Below the pieces are notes generated by a model. It saw only the letters and a list, made by a program, of their open reading frames with translations, made no database searches and was not told where the DNA came from. A stretch of DNA of 64,000 bases from Akkermansiaceae bacterium. GTDB lineage: Bacteria > Verrucomicrobiota > Verrucomicrobiia > Verrucomicrobiales > Akkermansiaceae. Shown one piece after another: positions 8,485 to 17,325 of this stretch. The position numbers were made by a program, and so were the translations under genes. How positions within the stretch are numbered: position 1 is the stretch's first letter; each line of letters opens with the position of its first letter. The DNA lies in contig JAPKCM010000004.1 of NCBI GenBank assembly GCA_028822935.1, positions 78,001 to 142,000 on the forward strand, written 5' to 3'.

Positions 8485-10757
8485 GCGCTGATCGCTGGCG
8501 ATTGATTGCTATTTCAGCCCTGATCAGTGTGCTCGGGCTGTCGGTGGATGCTCAGGAGTTGCCTCCAGCATCGGCTCGGCTGCAGCTCGAACGCGACAGA
8601 CTGAATCAGACCGTCTGGGCACCCGAGCAGCTGGCCCAGCGCTACGAGGCATCGATCACCGGTCTCTGGGATCGCCTGCGCGGTGCAGCGTCGGCGGTGG
8701 ATGTGCTGCACTCAATTCAATGCGAGAAGTGGATTCTCCCAAAGGAAGAGGCTTCGACAATGCTTGGGATGGGGATTGGAAAGAAAGCTTTCAACTTCGC
8801 GCGTCCGCAGACGCTCAATCGAGCCAGCTTTGTGAGCTTTGTCTCTGGTTTTGCCGACAGAGGATATCGACTCGTGGCTTCGGAATTTCATCACACCTCG
8901 TTTACGCCTGACTCGAAGGAGGAGGCCGCATCGTCAACGGTTGGTTTTATGCTTCATCTGCAGAGTAGTGACCGGCGACTGGCAGTGGATGGCGTGGCAC
9001 GAGTAACGTGGAGCGGTGGGCCTGGCGGCAAAGAAATCCGCGCGAGTGAGATTGCGGTAGAACAACTTAACGTGTTGGAAACTCCGTTGCGAAATGGCTT
9101 TCTTAAGGCTGCGACCTTCGAGAGGCGAGAGAACGAGTTCCAGTCCGCCCATCCGATCCTCGTCAATGATCTCGATCACGATGGTGATGCCGAGATCATC
9201 ATCCCGCGCTGGAATCGACGCTATGACAATCAGCTCGCGACCGAAAAACCCCAGCTTGTCGACTCGGCTTTTCTGGATCACTGGAAGCCGCAGGAAGAAT
9301 GTGGACTGCTGGCGGATCTCAATCTGGATGGACAAATCGACTACATCACGATGGTCAAGAATGAAGGATTGACCGTCTACGATGGTGCAGCGCTCGGTCG
9401 ATTTCCAACACCTGGACGTGTCATTTTTACGCATCAGGACCTACTTGCCCCGATGGCGCTGACGGCTGGCGACATCGATGCTGATGGCGATCTTGATTTG
9501 TTTCTTTCGCAGTACAAGCCATCCTATGTCGGGGGTCAGATGCCGACGCCTTTTTACGACGCGAACGATGGTTTCCCGTCGTTCATGTTACGAAATGACG
9601 GAGGGCGATTTGTCGATGTGACAACAGAGTGTGGTCTCGGCAAGAAGCGCAATCGCCGCACCTATAGCGCGTCTCTGGTAGATCTCGACAGGGACGGTGA
9701 TCTCGATCTGTCGGTGGTCAGCGACTACGCAGGAGTTGACGTCTATTCCAATGATGGCAGTGGTCGCTTTGTTGACACCTCTGCGGCATTGAACTCGAAT
9801 CGCCTTTTTGGCATGGCGCAGAGTGTTGCTGACTACAACGGAGACGGTTGGTTGGATCTGCTCGCGATCGGCATGAGCAGCAGCACCGCGCGCCGGTTGG
9901 ACAATCTGAGATTGGGCCCTGAGAGTCGCAAAGACTATCAGGAGAACCGCGCTGCCATGGGTTATGGAAACCGCCTTTATCTGGGTGGGGAAAAGGGTCT
10001 CCGGCAGAGTCCTTTCAATGAGCAAATCGCTCGAACGGGCTGGTCTTGGGGTGTCAGCTCGTTCGATTTTGATAACGATGGACGGCGCGACCTTTATATC
10101 TCCAATGGTTTTCGCAGTGGCAGATCAGCGAAAGATTATTGCTCGCACTACTGGACTCAGGATATCTATGCGGGTGACTCGAAGGAGAACGCGGCGCTTG
10201 TTCCAGTGTTTGCCAAGTCAATGTTGGCGTTGAACCTCGGGCAGATCTCGTGGAATGGCTTTGAACACAATCATCTCAAGTGGAATCTGGGTGGTGGTAG
10301 TTTCGCGGACGTGGCATTCTTGTTCGGAGCGAGCTTCGAATACGACGCGAGGGTCGCCATCACGGAAGATTTTGATGGCGATGGACGGGAGGATCTTCTC
10401 GTGAGCGAATACCTGTTCGTAGGTCGCGGATTTCAATCGAAACTGCATCTCTACTTGAACCGGAGTAATCTGGCTGCCGAACCAAACGACTGGATCGCAT
10501 TCAAATTATTGCCATCTGCAGGACAGGCGATTTTGGGTGCAGTGGTGACGATCGAAACGTCGAACGGAACGCAGACGCATCCGCTCATTGCCGGGGACGG
10601 ATTTCTCAGTCAGGATGCATTCACCGCTCATTTTGGACTGGGAAAACGAGCCAAGGTAGCGAAGGCGACAATCCGCTGGCCCGGCGGTCGCACCCTTGAT
10701 TTGAAAGTGCCACAAAAGAATCGTGTCCACTCGATCCGTGCTGAGGCGGCAGAATGA
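8481..10757 (+). CDS. Exported FG-GAP/VCBS repeat protein with C-terminal ASPIC/UnbV domain
   Basis: The 758-residue exported protein has signal sequence LIAISALISVLGLSVDAQ. At least five FG-GAP/VCBS beta-propeller blades follow from about residue 215, marked by DLDHDGDAEI, DLNLDGQIDY, DIDADGDLDLF, DLDRDGDLDLS and DYNGDGWLDLL, with another at DFDNDGRRDLY and EDFDGDGREDLL. The end is an ASPIC/UnbV domain with LGAVVTIETSNG, GDGFLSQDAFTAHFGLG and KATIRWPGG. In other bacteria this pairing gives surface or extracellular propellers of unknown ligand. The start overlaps the preceding stop by four bases, so the two genes are translationally coupled and probably work together outside the cell. Confidence 0.85.
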   Translation: MSADRWRLIAISALISVLGLSVDAQELPPASARLQLERDRLNQTVWAPEQLAQRYEASITGLWDRLRGAASAVDVLHSIQCEKWILPKEEASTMLGMGIGKKAFNFARPQTLNRASFVSFVSGFADRGYRLVASEFHHTSFTPDSKEEAASSTVGFMLHLQSSDRRLAVDGVARVTWSGGPGGKEIRASEIAVEQLNVLETPLRNGFLKAATFERRENEFQSAHPILVNDLDHDGDAEIIIPRWNRRYDNQLATEKPQLVDSAFLDHWKPQEECGLLADLNLDGQIDYITMVKNEGLTVYDGAALGRFPTPGRVIFTHQDLLAPMALTAGDIDADGDLDLFLSQYKPSYVGGQMPTPFYDANDGFPSFMLRNDGGRFVDVTTECGLGKKRNRRTYSASLVDLDRDGDLDLSVVSDYAGVDVYSNDGSGRFVDTSAALNSNRLFGMAQSVADYNGDGWLDLLAIGMSSSTARRLDNLRLGPESRKDYQENRAAMGYGNRLYLGGEKGLRQSPFNEQIARTGWSWGVSSFDFDNDGRRDLYISNGFRSGRSAKDYCSHYWTQDIYAGDSKENAALVPVFAKSMLALNLGQISWNGFEHNHLKWNLGGGSFADVAFLFGASFEYDARVAITEDFDGDGREDLLVSEYLFVGRGFQSKLHLYLNRSNLAAEPNDWIAFKLLPSAGQAILGAVVTIETSNGTQTHPLIAGDGFLSQDAFTAHFGLGKRAKVAKATIRWPGGRTLDLKVPQKNRVHSIRAEAAE

Positions 10758-10946
10758 GAACTATGGCCCCAGTCACCCGATCACTCTCCGGTCCCTGACT
10801 CCGTCATATTCTCAAATACTTCCTCCAACGCCAACCCGAATACCACCGAAATCCGGAACGCCACCTCCATCGAAGGAAAATATTTCCAGCCCTCAAGTGG
10901 TCCACCTAAAAAGAAAAATCCTAACAGTCAGCCTCACGGAGTGCGC

Positions 10947-13900
10947 TTAGTTTTTAGAAATGCGACCGTGCCGATGTTTTGTTTCCGAAATCGACTGCTC
11001 GAAAAGATAAGGAAGAAGCTCGAAACGTGCATGAGCCGTGACCGGAGCATGATCGTTTCGAGAATGGAGATGGACCGAGGGAACCCCCGGCGTGCGCAAA
11101 ATCGTCAGCGAATTCTGATCCAGACGTGACTCAAGATCCTCATCACTTTCAATGAGAGCTGTCACCCCAAGATTCATCGCCATTTTTTGCAAGTCCGGGG
11201 GAATCGAATCCGCTGACGAAAGCGTTAGAGAAATTCCTGCGGTCGTCGCCATGATCAAAGAGATTAGAAAATCTGAATTCTGAAAACCGGGCGTCAATCT
11301 CAAAGTCGCAGCTGGCCCCGGAAGGTAGCGAAAGACATTCGACTCAGGCTCTAACGCCGAAAGATCGTGATCCTTCGAGAACTCATTCCTCCACCAGAAA
11401 GCAGCGTTTTCAGCAGCAGACTGAAGTCGGATGAGATCTTCAGGTGGAGCTCCAGTGAGGATCTTCAACATCAATGCTTCAACATCTGAAGAAAGCGCCG
11501 CAGTGAGCCGTGGATTCCCCACCTCCTCGATCGCCACGAACTGACTCACATAGTTCGGCCCCCCTGCTTTCGCTCCCGGTCCAAGCGAAGAGTTTTTCCA
11601 TCCCCCAAAAGGTTGGCGTTGCACGATCGCTCCGGTGATCGAACGATTGATATAAGCGTTTCCCACTTCGACATTTGCGCGCCAGTAATCGAGTTCCACG
11701 GGATCGAGAGAATGGATTCCTCCCGTGAGCCCAAAATCGCTCGAGTTCTGAATGGCCACCGCCTCCTCGAGAGAATCGAAGGCAATGACAGAAAGAACGG
11801 GGCCAAAAAGCTCGGTGCGATGAATCCAAGAGCCCGCTTTCACTCCCACCCGGATTCCCGGTGTCCACAGGCAAGGATCCTCCGGGTCGGGCTGCGATGG
11901 CTCCAGCAACCAGCGTTCATCATCGTCCAGCTGCGTCAATCCACGAAGGAGTTCATCAGATGGCAGCTGCACCAATGGCGTCACCACGGACGAAGGCGAA
12001 GTCGCCGGACCCACAACCAACGAGGCAGCGGCTTCTCGCAAACGATCAAGAAAGCTTGTCTTTTCTATGAGCGAGCGCTCCACCAGCGCCACCGAAGCCG
12101 CCGAACATTTCTGCCCGGAATGCCCGAAGGCCGACTTCACGAGATCTTTAATCGCGAGATCAGGGTCTGCCGCAGAAGTGATCACGAGCGCATTTTTCCC
12201 TGAAGTCTCGGCATGAATTCGAAGATCCGGGCGCCACTCCAGAAACATCTCAGCGGTCAATGACGAACCAGTCAGGATGAGCGCCGAGATCCGGGGATCG
12301 GTGACAAGCGACTGACCAATCTTATTGTCCGGGACAGGGAGAAATTGCAGCGCGTCTCGCGGAATGCCAGCTCTCCAGAGAGCTTCCACCATCACCCTTG
12401 CTGTCGCGATCACTTCGGGGGCAGGTTTGATGATGACAGGGTTTCCCGCGATGAGCGCCGCCAAAATCCCACCACAGGGAATGGCGCAGGGAAAGTTCCA
12501 CGGGGGCGTGATAAAGACGGGACCAATGGGCTTGAGCGAAACGCCATCCTGCCACGCAGCATCGAGAAAACTGGTCGCATAGTAATTAGCAAAGTCGATC
12601 GCTTCCGAAACTTCAACATCGCCCTCCGCAGGTGCTTTTTTGGCTTCACGATTCATCACGGCAATGAGATCCCCGCGGGACCGGGCAAGCTCAGCTCCTG
12701 CCATCCGAATGAGCCGTGCCCGCTCTAACAAAGGAGTTTCACCCCAAGCCGATTCGGTCGCCCTTTTTAGGGAAGCTTCGATCACGACAGGATCATCGAT
12801 GAGGCTCGTATCCATTTGAGGAAGAGGTTCTCCGAGTAACTGGGACAACCATTCCTGATTCGCAGGGAGAGAGAAATCAGTATCCGCTGCATTGGCAAAA
12901 CCTTCTTCCTGGCAACGCGAATCCTCAGTCAATCTGTTCTGGCAACGCCAGGGGCCGACAGAGATCAAATCTTGTGAAGCACAGGCCTCAAGGAAGGCCT
13001 CGCGTTGACGAGTCCAAGCAAGGTTTCCAGGAGAGATTTCAAAGAGATCGCGCAGGAAGTTTCCCTCCGTGGTATTTTCGTCAAGTCGGCGAATCAAGTA
13101 AGCGATAGCCGCTTCTAAATCGTCTTCACCCACCACCGGGGCATAGAACAAAACCTTTTCGGCCTTCTCCAAAACGGCCCGCGCTTGCGGAGAAGCCATC
13201 CCCTCAAGCATCTCGATCTCCACAAAACCCTCTACTCCCTGTTCTTCTCTTACGACAAGCGCATAGGAGAGATCGAAGAGGTTATGCGAAGCCACCCCGA
13301 GGTTCACATGGGGAGCATTTTCAGGAAGACACGCGAAGTTGAGCATGCGCTTAAAATTGGCATCCACTTCTGTCTTCGTTCCATAAGGGGCCTGCTCCCA
13401 GTGATGAAGAACGGCATCGACCCGCTCCATCGCGAGGTTCGCGCCCTTGACCAAGCGAATCTTAATCGGGGCTCCCCGCTCCTTCGCCCACTCTGTCAAT
13501 TCTTGCTGTATGGGAAAGGCATCCGGAAGGTAGGACTGAAGAACGACCCCTGCGCGCAAAGAGACAAATTCAGGTTCCGACAGCACCATTTTGAAGACAT
13601 CAATCGTCAGTTGAAGATCGCGATATTCTTCCATATCAAGATTCACAAAAGCGGAAGGCGTCTGTGCTTGCGCAGCGCGGTAGAGCAAGCGAAGTCGCTC
13701 GGCCAGAACGTCGCGAGTTTCGTCGTAGGCCGTAAGATTGATCTGTGAAAAAATGGCGGAAAGTTTCACAGAGATGTACGTCGCTTGCCCCGAGGAAAGC
13801 GCGTCCATATTTTGCTGCAGGCGATGCTGCGCTTCCTTTTCACTGAGAACAGCTTCACCTAAAACATTCAGGTTAATCTCCGCGTGTTGCCTCTGACGGA

Positions 13901-14321
13901 ATGCCGTGTGAGCGGCCAGCGACTTTGGGTCGGCAGGCAAGATGACGTCTTTAGATTCCTTCCTGAGTCGTCGGCTGATCGCGGGCATCACCACCGATGG
14001 AAGATAGCTGGAAGCAGCGGCTCCCAGTTTCATTAAGAAACGATCAAAGGGCTTCAAATACGCAGGAGCACCATAGGTCTTCAGCAGGTCTCGAAAGAGC
14101 TTAGCAGCCCGCTTCGACACCGGGATCCGAAGAATGCGATCGGTGAGATGAAAGGTGAGTTCCTTCCCTTGCGGATCATCCATCAGCGCCGCGAGCTTTT
14201 CGCCTTCACTTCTTTCGCTCGCAGTCTCAAGCGACTTCGAGCGCACAAGAAGTTCTTCGGCCAGCTCGACAGCTTCGGCTGTCAGATTTTTGGAGGCAAT
14301 CATGCGGTCAGGAAGAAACAT
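10947..14321 (-). CDS. putA: Bifunctional proline dehydrogenase / L-glutamate gamma-semialdehyde dehydrogenase
   Basis: PutA oxidises proline to glutamate in two coupled steps, using FAD and then NAD+. The 1124-residue protein has an N-terminal alpha-helical arm and a PRODH barrel (about residues 170-440) with IKIRLVKGAN and the substrate-binding YLIRRLDENT region. An aldehyde dehydrogenase domain follows (about 520-960), with catalytic cysteine in SGQKCSAASVAL and FITPPWNFPCAIP. The last 150 residues look like the extra ALDH-fold domain of long (type B) PutA proteins. The N-terminal ribbon-helix-helix repressor domain of E. coli PutA is missing, so regulation must come from elsewhere. A divergent AraC-type gene starts 85 bases away. 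Confidence 0.95.
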   Translation of the reverse strand: MFLPDRMIASKNLTAEAVELAEELLVRSKSLETASERSEGEKLAALMDDPQGKELTFHLTDRILRIPVSKRAAKLFRDLLKTYGAPAYLKPFDRFLMKLGAAASSYLPSVVMPAISRRLRKESKDVILPADPKSLAAHTAFRQRQHAEINLNVLGEAVLSEKEAQHRLQQNMDALSSGQATYISVKLSAIFSQINLTAYDETRDVLAERLRLLYRAAQAQTPSAFVNLDMEEYRDLQLTIDVFKMVLSEPEFVSLRAGVVLQSYLPDAFPIQQELTEWAKERGAPIKIRLVKGANLAMERVDAVLHHWEQAPYGTKTEVDANFKRMLNFACLPENAPHVNLGVASHNLFDLSYALVVREEQGVEGFVEIEMLEGMASPQARAVLEKAEKVLFYAPVVGEDDLEAAIAYLIRRLDENTTEGNFLRDLFEISPGNLAWTRQREAFLEACASQDLISVGPWRCQNRLTEDSRCQEEGFANAADTDFSLPANQEWLSQLLGEPLPQMDTSLIDDPVVIEASLKRATESAWGETPLLERARLIRMAGAELARSRGDLIAVMNREAKKAPAEGDVEVSEAIDFANYYATSFLDAAWQDGVSLKPIGPVFITPPWNFPCAIPCGGILAALIAGNPVIIKPAPEVIATARVMVEALWRAGIPRDALQFLPVPDNKIGQSLVTDPRISALILTGSSLTAEMFLEWRPDLRIHAETSGKNALVITSAADPDLAIKDLVKSAFGHSGQKCSAASVALVERSLIEKTSFLDRLREAAASLVVGPATSPSSVVTPLVQLPSDELLRGLTQLDDDERWLLEPSQPDPEDPCLWTPGIRVGVKAGSWIHRTELFGPVLSVIAFDSLEEAVAIQNSSDFGLTGGIHSLDPVELDYWRANVEVGNAYINRSITGAIVQRQPFGGWKNSSLGPGAKAGGPNYVSQFVAIEEVGNPRLTAALSSDVEALMLKILTGAPPEDLIRLQSAAENAAFWWRNEFSKDHDLSALEPESNVFRYLPGPAATLRLTPGFQNSDFLISLIMATTAGISLTLSSADSIPPDLQKMAMNLGVTALIESDEDLESRLDQNSLTILRTPGVPSVHLHSRNDHAPVTAHARFELLPYLFEQSISETKHRHGRISKN

Positions 14322-14406
14322 ACCCTAAAGGTAGCACAGCCCGTCTTGACCGATCCGGCTGCAAAGACAGTTTTTATTGTCAACGAAAAGAAGTAGACTT
14401 TTGAAA

Positions 14407-15156
14407 ATGACGGCTCGAGAACTCAGGGATCAATTCTTATCCAAGGTAGAGGATGGAACGCTAACGGAGCGCCTATTCAGCGAAATCCCGGATGTCGTTT
14501 TTTGTCTCAAGAACCTCGAGAGGGTTTATGTTTCGGCCAACGATGCCTTTGCCGAACGCGTCGGCCTTGGATCCCGTTGGGAAGTGGTGGGAAAGACAGC
14601 CGAAGATCTCTTCCCCAAGGTGCTGGCCGACCACTATCAAGAGCAGGATAACGAAGTCATCGAAAGCCAAGAGGGATTTCGCGAACGCCTGGAACTAGTG
14701 CCCCTCCGCGATGGCAGCCTCGGGTGGTTCCTTGCCAGCAAGGTCCCCATTTATGGGGAAGGGCATCACGTCATCGGACTCGCTTCCATTTCCCGCGACC
14801 TCAAAATCCCCTCCGGAAAAGAACAGGGATTTGCGCAACTCGTCGGAGTTGTTAGAGAGATCGAAAATCATTTTCGCGATGATCTCTGCCGTCGTCATTT
14901 GGCGACTCAAGCAGACATGAGCGAAGCGCAGCTCGAACGGCGAATGAAGCGCGTCTTTGGCATGAGCCTAAGTGGTCTCATTCGGAAGACCCGGGTTGAG
15001 CATGGCTCACGGCTCCTTGTCGAAACAAAGAAGAGCCTCTCTGAAATCGCGCAGGATTGCGGCTACAGCGAGCAGTCCGCTTTCACGCGCCAGTTCAAAT
15101 CCACCGTGGGAATTCCGCCCGGGAAATATCGCGGCGAATTTGGCGGATGGTGGTGA
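14407..15156 (+). CDS. PAS-domain AraC-family transcriptional regulator
   Basis: The 249-residue regulator has an N-terminal PAS domain (about residues 20-130; IPDVVFCLKNLERVYVSAN, VGKTAEDLFP, the SKVPIYGEGHHVIGLASISRD strand) and a C-terminal AraC DNA-binding domain of two helix-turn-helices (about 170-245; MSEAQLERRMKRVFG, LSEIAQDCGYSEQSAFTRQFK, GIPPGKYR). A TTG at 14377 is also in frame, but the ATG at 14407 is preferred. It is transcribed divergently from putA with 85 bases between them, which suggests it controls putA, with the PAS domain sensing a redox or small-molecule signal. That role is inference from position. Its stop lies three bases from the rsgA stop. Confidence 0.85.
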   Translation: MTARELRDQFLSKVEDGTLTERLFSEIPDVVFCLKNLERVYVSANDAFAERVGLGSRWEVVGKTAEDLFPKVLADHYQEQDNEVIESQEGFRERLELVPLRDGSLGWFLASKVPIYGEGHHVIGLASISRDLKIPSGKEQGFAQLVGVVREIENHFRDDLCRRHLATQADMSEAQLERRMKRVFGMSLSGLIRKTRVEHGSRLLVETKKSLSEIAQDCGYSEQSAFTRQFKSTVGIPPGKYRGEFGGWW

Positions 15157-15159
15157 GCG

Positions 15160-16263
15160 CTAAAGCTCTCCCCGGTCCTGCTTGCCCTCATCGACACGAT
15201 CTTCGTGATTTCGCGCCTTCACGGCATTTCGCTTAGTCCAGCGCTCGACGATCATCTGGCGTTTTTTCTTTCTGAAAGAAAGCTCCTCGATCTCTTCATC
15301 AAGACGAAGAAATCCTTCGTAGCGCGCGGAGTTGAGTTCCCCCGCTTTCACGGCCGCCGCGATAGCACAGCCCTTGTCGCCCTGGTGCTTACAGTCACGA
15401 AATTTGCATTGATTCGTGAGATCTTCGACATCAGCAAAACTCTCCCGAAGAGTCTCTTCATCGGTCCACATTTGAACCTCTCGAATCCCCGGGTTATCGA
15501 CCAACATTCCGCCATCAGGTAAGACGACGAGTTCGCGTGCCACCGTGGTGTGGCGCCCTTTCCCGGTCACCTCGTTCACTTCTCCGGTCCAAAGCCATTC
15601 CTCACCCAAGAGCTGGTTCACCAAAGTCGATTTGCCGACACCACTCGATCCCACCATCGTGAGCGTCGTCCCGGGCGTGAGATAGGATTGGATCACTTCG
15701 AGTCCTTCCTTGCGGGTCGCGCTGGTGACGTGGACTTCTGCATCACTCCAGAGAGCCTGAATTTCCTCACGGGCTTGCGCGTTTGTTTCCTCATCAAAGA
15801 GATCCGACTTGTTAACCAAGACGACACATTTGGCACCGCTTCGCGAAACGATCGCAAAGTAACGCTCCATCCGACGGACATTAAAATCAGCCCCTGCATC
15901 GGTCACCACCACGACTACATCGACGTTGGCAGCCATGACCTGTTCCTGGCTACTTTTCCCCGGAGCCTTTCTCGAAAAACAAGTTTTGCGTGGAAGGCGG
16001 GCGCGAATGAGATGTTCATCATCCTCTCCCCCACCAAGTTCGAGCGCAACCCAATCGCCCACCGCTGGCAGATCAGCATCGCAAGTGGCCTCATGCCAGA
16101 CCTTGCCGCCCACGACACAATCGATCTCTTCGCCGCCGTCCAGAAGAGCCGAAAAATTGATCTTCGTCTCCGTTGTCAGCCGGGCCGGAACCCACTCTTT
16201 TTTAGACACCTTTTCAAAGGCATCTTCGAAAAAGCCGTCCCATCCCAGATCACTTAATTCCAC
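15160..16263 (-). CDS. rsgA: Ribosome small-subunit-dependent GTPase A
   Basis: RsgA checks the decoding centre of the maturing 30S subunit. The 367-residue protein has an N-terminal OB-fold region (VGDWVALELG), then the circularly permuted GTPase order typical of the family: G4 (VNKSDLF), G5, G1 (GSSGVGKST), G2/switch (GKGRHTT) and G3 (DNPGIRE). It ends in a zinc-binding domain (CKFRDCKHQGDKGC). The canonical G3 DTPG is DNPG here. It follows ribF on the same strand after 115 bases. Confidence 0.95.
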   Translation of the reverse strand: MELSDLGWDGFFEDAFEKVSKKEWVPARLTTETKINFSALLDGGEEIDCVVGGKVWHEATCDADLPAVGDWVALELGGGEDDEHLIRARLPRKTCFSRKAPGKSSQEQVMAANVDVVVVVTDAGADFNVRRMERYFAIVSRSGAKCVVLVNKSDLFDEETNAQAREEIQALWSDAEVHVTSATRKEGLEVIQSYLTPGTTLTMVGSSGVGKSTLVNQLLGEEWLWTGEVNEVTGKGRHTTVARELVVLPDGGMLVDNPGIREVQMWTDEETLRESFADVEDLTNQCKFRDCKHQGDKGCAIAAAVKAGELNSARYEGFLRLDEEIEELSFRKKKRQMIVERWTKRNAVKARNHEDRVDEGKQDRGEL

Positions 16264-16378
16264 GCCGTAGATTTCTACCCGAGGAGCTCAGAAAAAAAAG
16301 TTTCATTTTTTTGCACGAACATGATTCCAACGGTCATTCGATCGAAAAGGAAGACCGGAGCTTTCACCTCTTCTGCAT

Positions 16379-17290
16379 TTAGAAAAGGTCTCGCTCTTTT
16401 GATCCCAGGATATCGCGGGCAATCTGCTCTTTCAGCGCCTCGATTCCCGAGAATTTCATTTCGTCACGGATCTTCTCGCAAAAACCCACTTCCAAAAACC
16501 AGCCGTAAGCATCTGGGACCTCTTCGCTGAAAAGATGCACTTCGAGCGAGCGCCGGCTTGAGTCATCCACCGTAGGTCGAACGCCGACATTGGCCACGCC
16601 TTTGACCCACTCCCCCTTCCATCGCGCCTGAACGAGGTAAACTCCATTGGGCGGGAGTTGTTCGTGCGGGACGGATACGTTGGCCGTCGGAAATCCGAGC
16701 TGGCGGCCCAACTGACGTCCCTGCTTCACTTCGCCGTAGACCGAATAGTATCGTCCCAGCAAGGATGCCGCAGTCGCCAGATCTTGGCTTTTAAGCGCTC
16801 CGCGAATTTTGGTGCTACTGATCCGCTCCCCTTCGAGTAACACAGGTTCTACCCCTACCACCGGCACGGAGCCCGCCCACGCTGTGAGTTTTTCAAGATT
16901 TCCTGCTCTCCCTTTTCCAAAAGCCCAATCGCTTCCCGCGGCCAAACGTTGCACTCCGGTAGCAAAAAGTTCGTCAGCAAAGCTCTGGGCCGGAAGAGCA
17001 GCAAAGTTTTTCGTGAACTCAACCACGCACAGAAAATCAACTCCCAAGGATTCTAAAATAAGCTCCTGATGGGCCAAGGAAGTCAGGATCCGACGGGGAG
17101 CATGGTCCGGCGCAAGCACTTGGACCGGATGAGGATCGAAGGTAAGAACACCCACTCGCTCACATCCACGAGCAGCATCAATGACCGCCTGATGACCAAG
17201 GTGCAATCCATCAAAGACACCAAGAGCCAGACCGAAATCACTCTCCGTCGTCGAAAGTTCCTGGAGTCCATGAAAGCACTGCATACCCAA
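16379..17290 (-). CDS. ribF: Bifunctional riboflavin kinase / FAD synthetase
   Basis: RibF phosphorylates riboflavin to FMN and adenylates it to FAD. The 303-residue protein has an N-terminal adenylyltransferase domain with the nucleotidyl-transfer motif GVFDGLHLGHQ and the GSDWAFGKGRAG and ISSTKIR motifs. A C-terminal riboflavin kinase barrel follows with GRQLGFPTANV, the NGVYLVQARW strand and the catalytic-region glutamate in RRSLEVHLF. Length matches the family. It lies 35 bases after ftsZ, so the two are probably co-transcribed. No FMN riboswitch was seen. Confidence 0.95.
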   Translation of the reverse strand: MGMQCFHGLQELSTTESDFGLALGVFDGLHLGHQAVIDAARGCERVGVLTFDPHPVQVLAPDHAPRRILTSLAHQELILESLGVDFLCVVEFTKNFAALPAQSFADELFATGVQRLAAGSDWAFGKGRAGNLEKLTAWAGSVPVVGVEPVLLEGERISSTKIRGALKSQDLATAASLLGRYYSVYGEVKQGRQLGRQLGFPTANVSVPHEQLPPNGVYLVQARWKGEWVKGVANVGVRPTVDDSSRRSLEVHLFSEEVPDAYGWFLEVGFCEKIRDEMKFSGIEALKEQIARDILGSKERDLF

Positions 17291-17325
17291 ATTCTAGGCA
17301 GAAAAAGCGCCTCCTAAAAGCCCTC

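Noticed and set aside
14322..14406. TTGACA-like box and GACA-N8-TGTC dyad in the putA/AraC intergenic region
   Set aside because: No matching -10 element at the right distance and the dyad arms are only four bases; too weak to list as a site.
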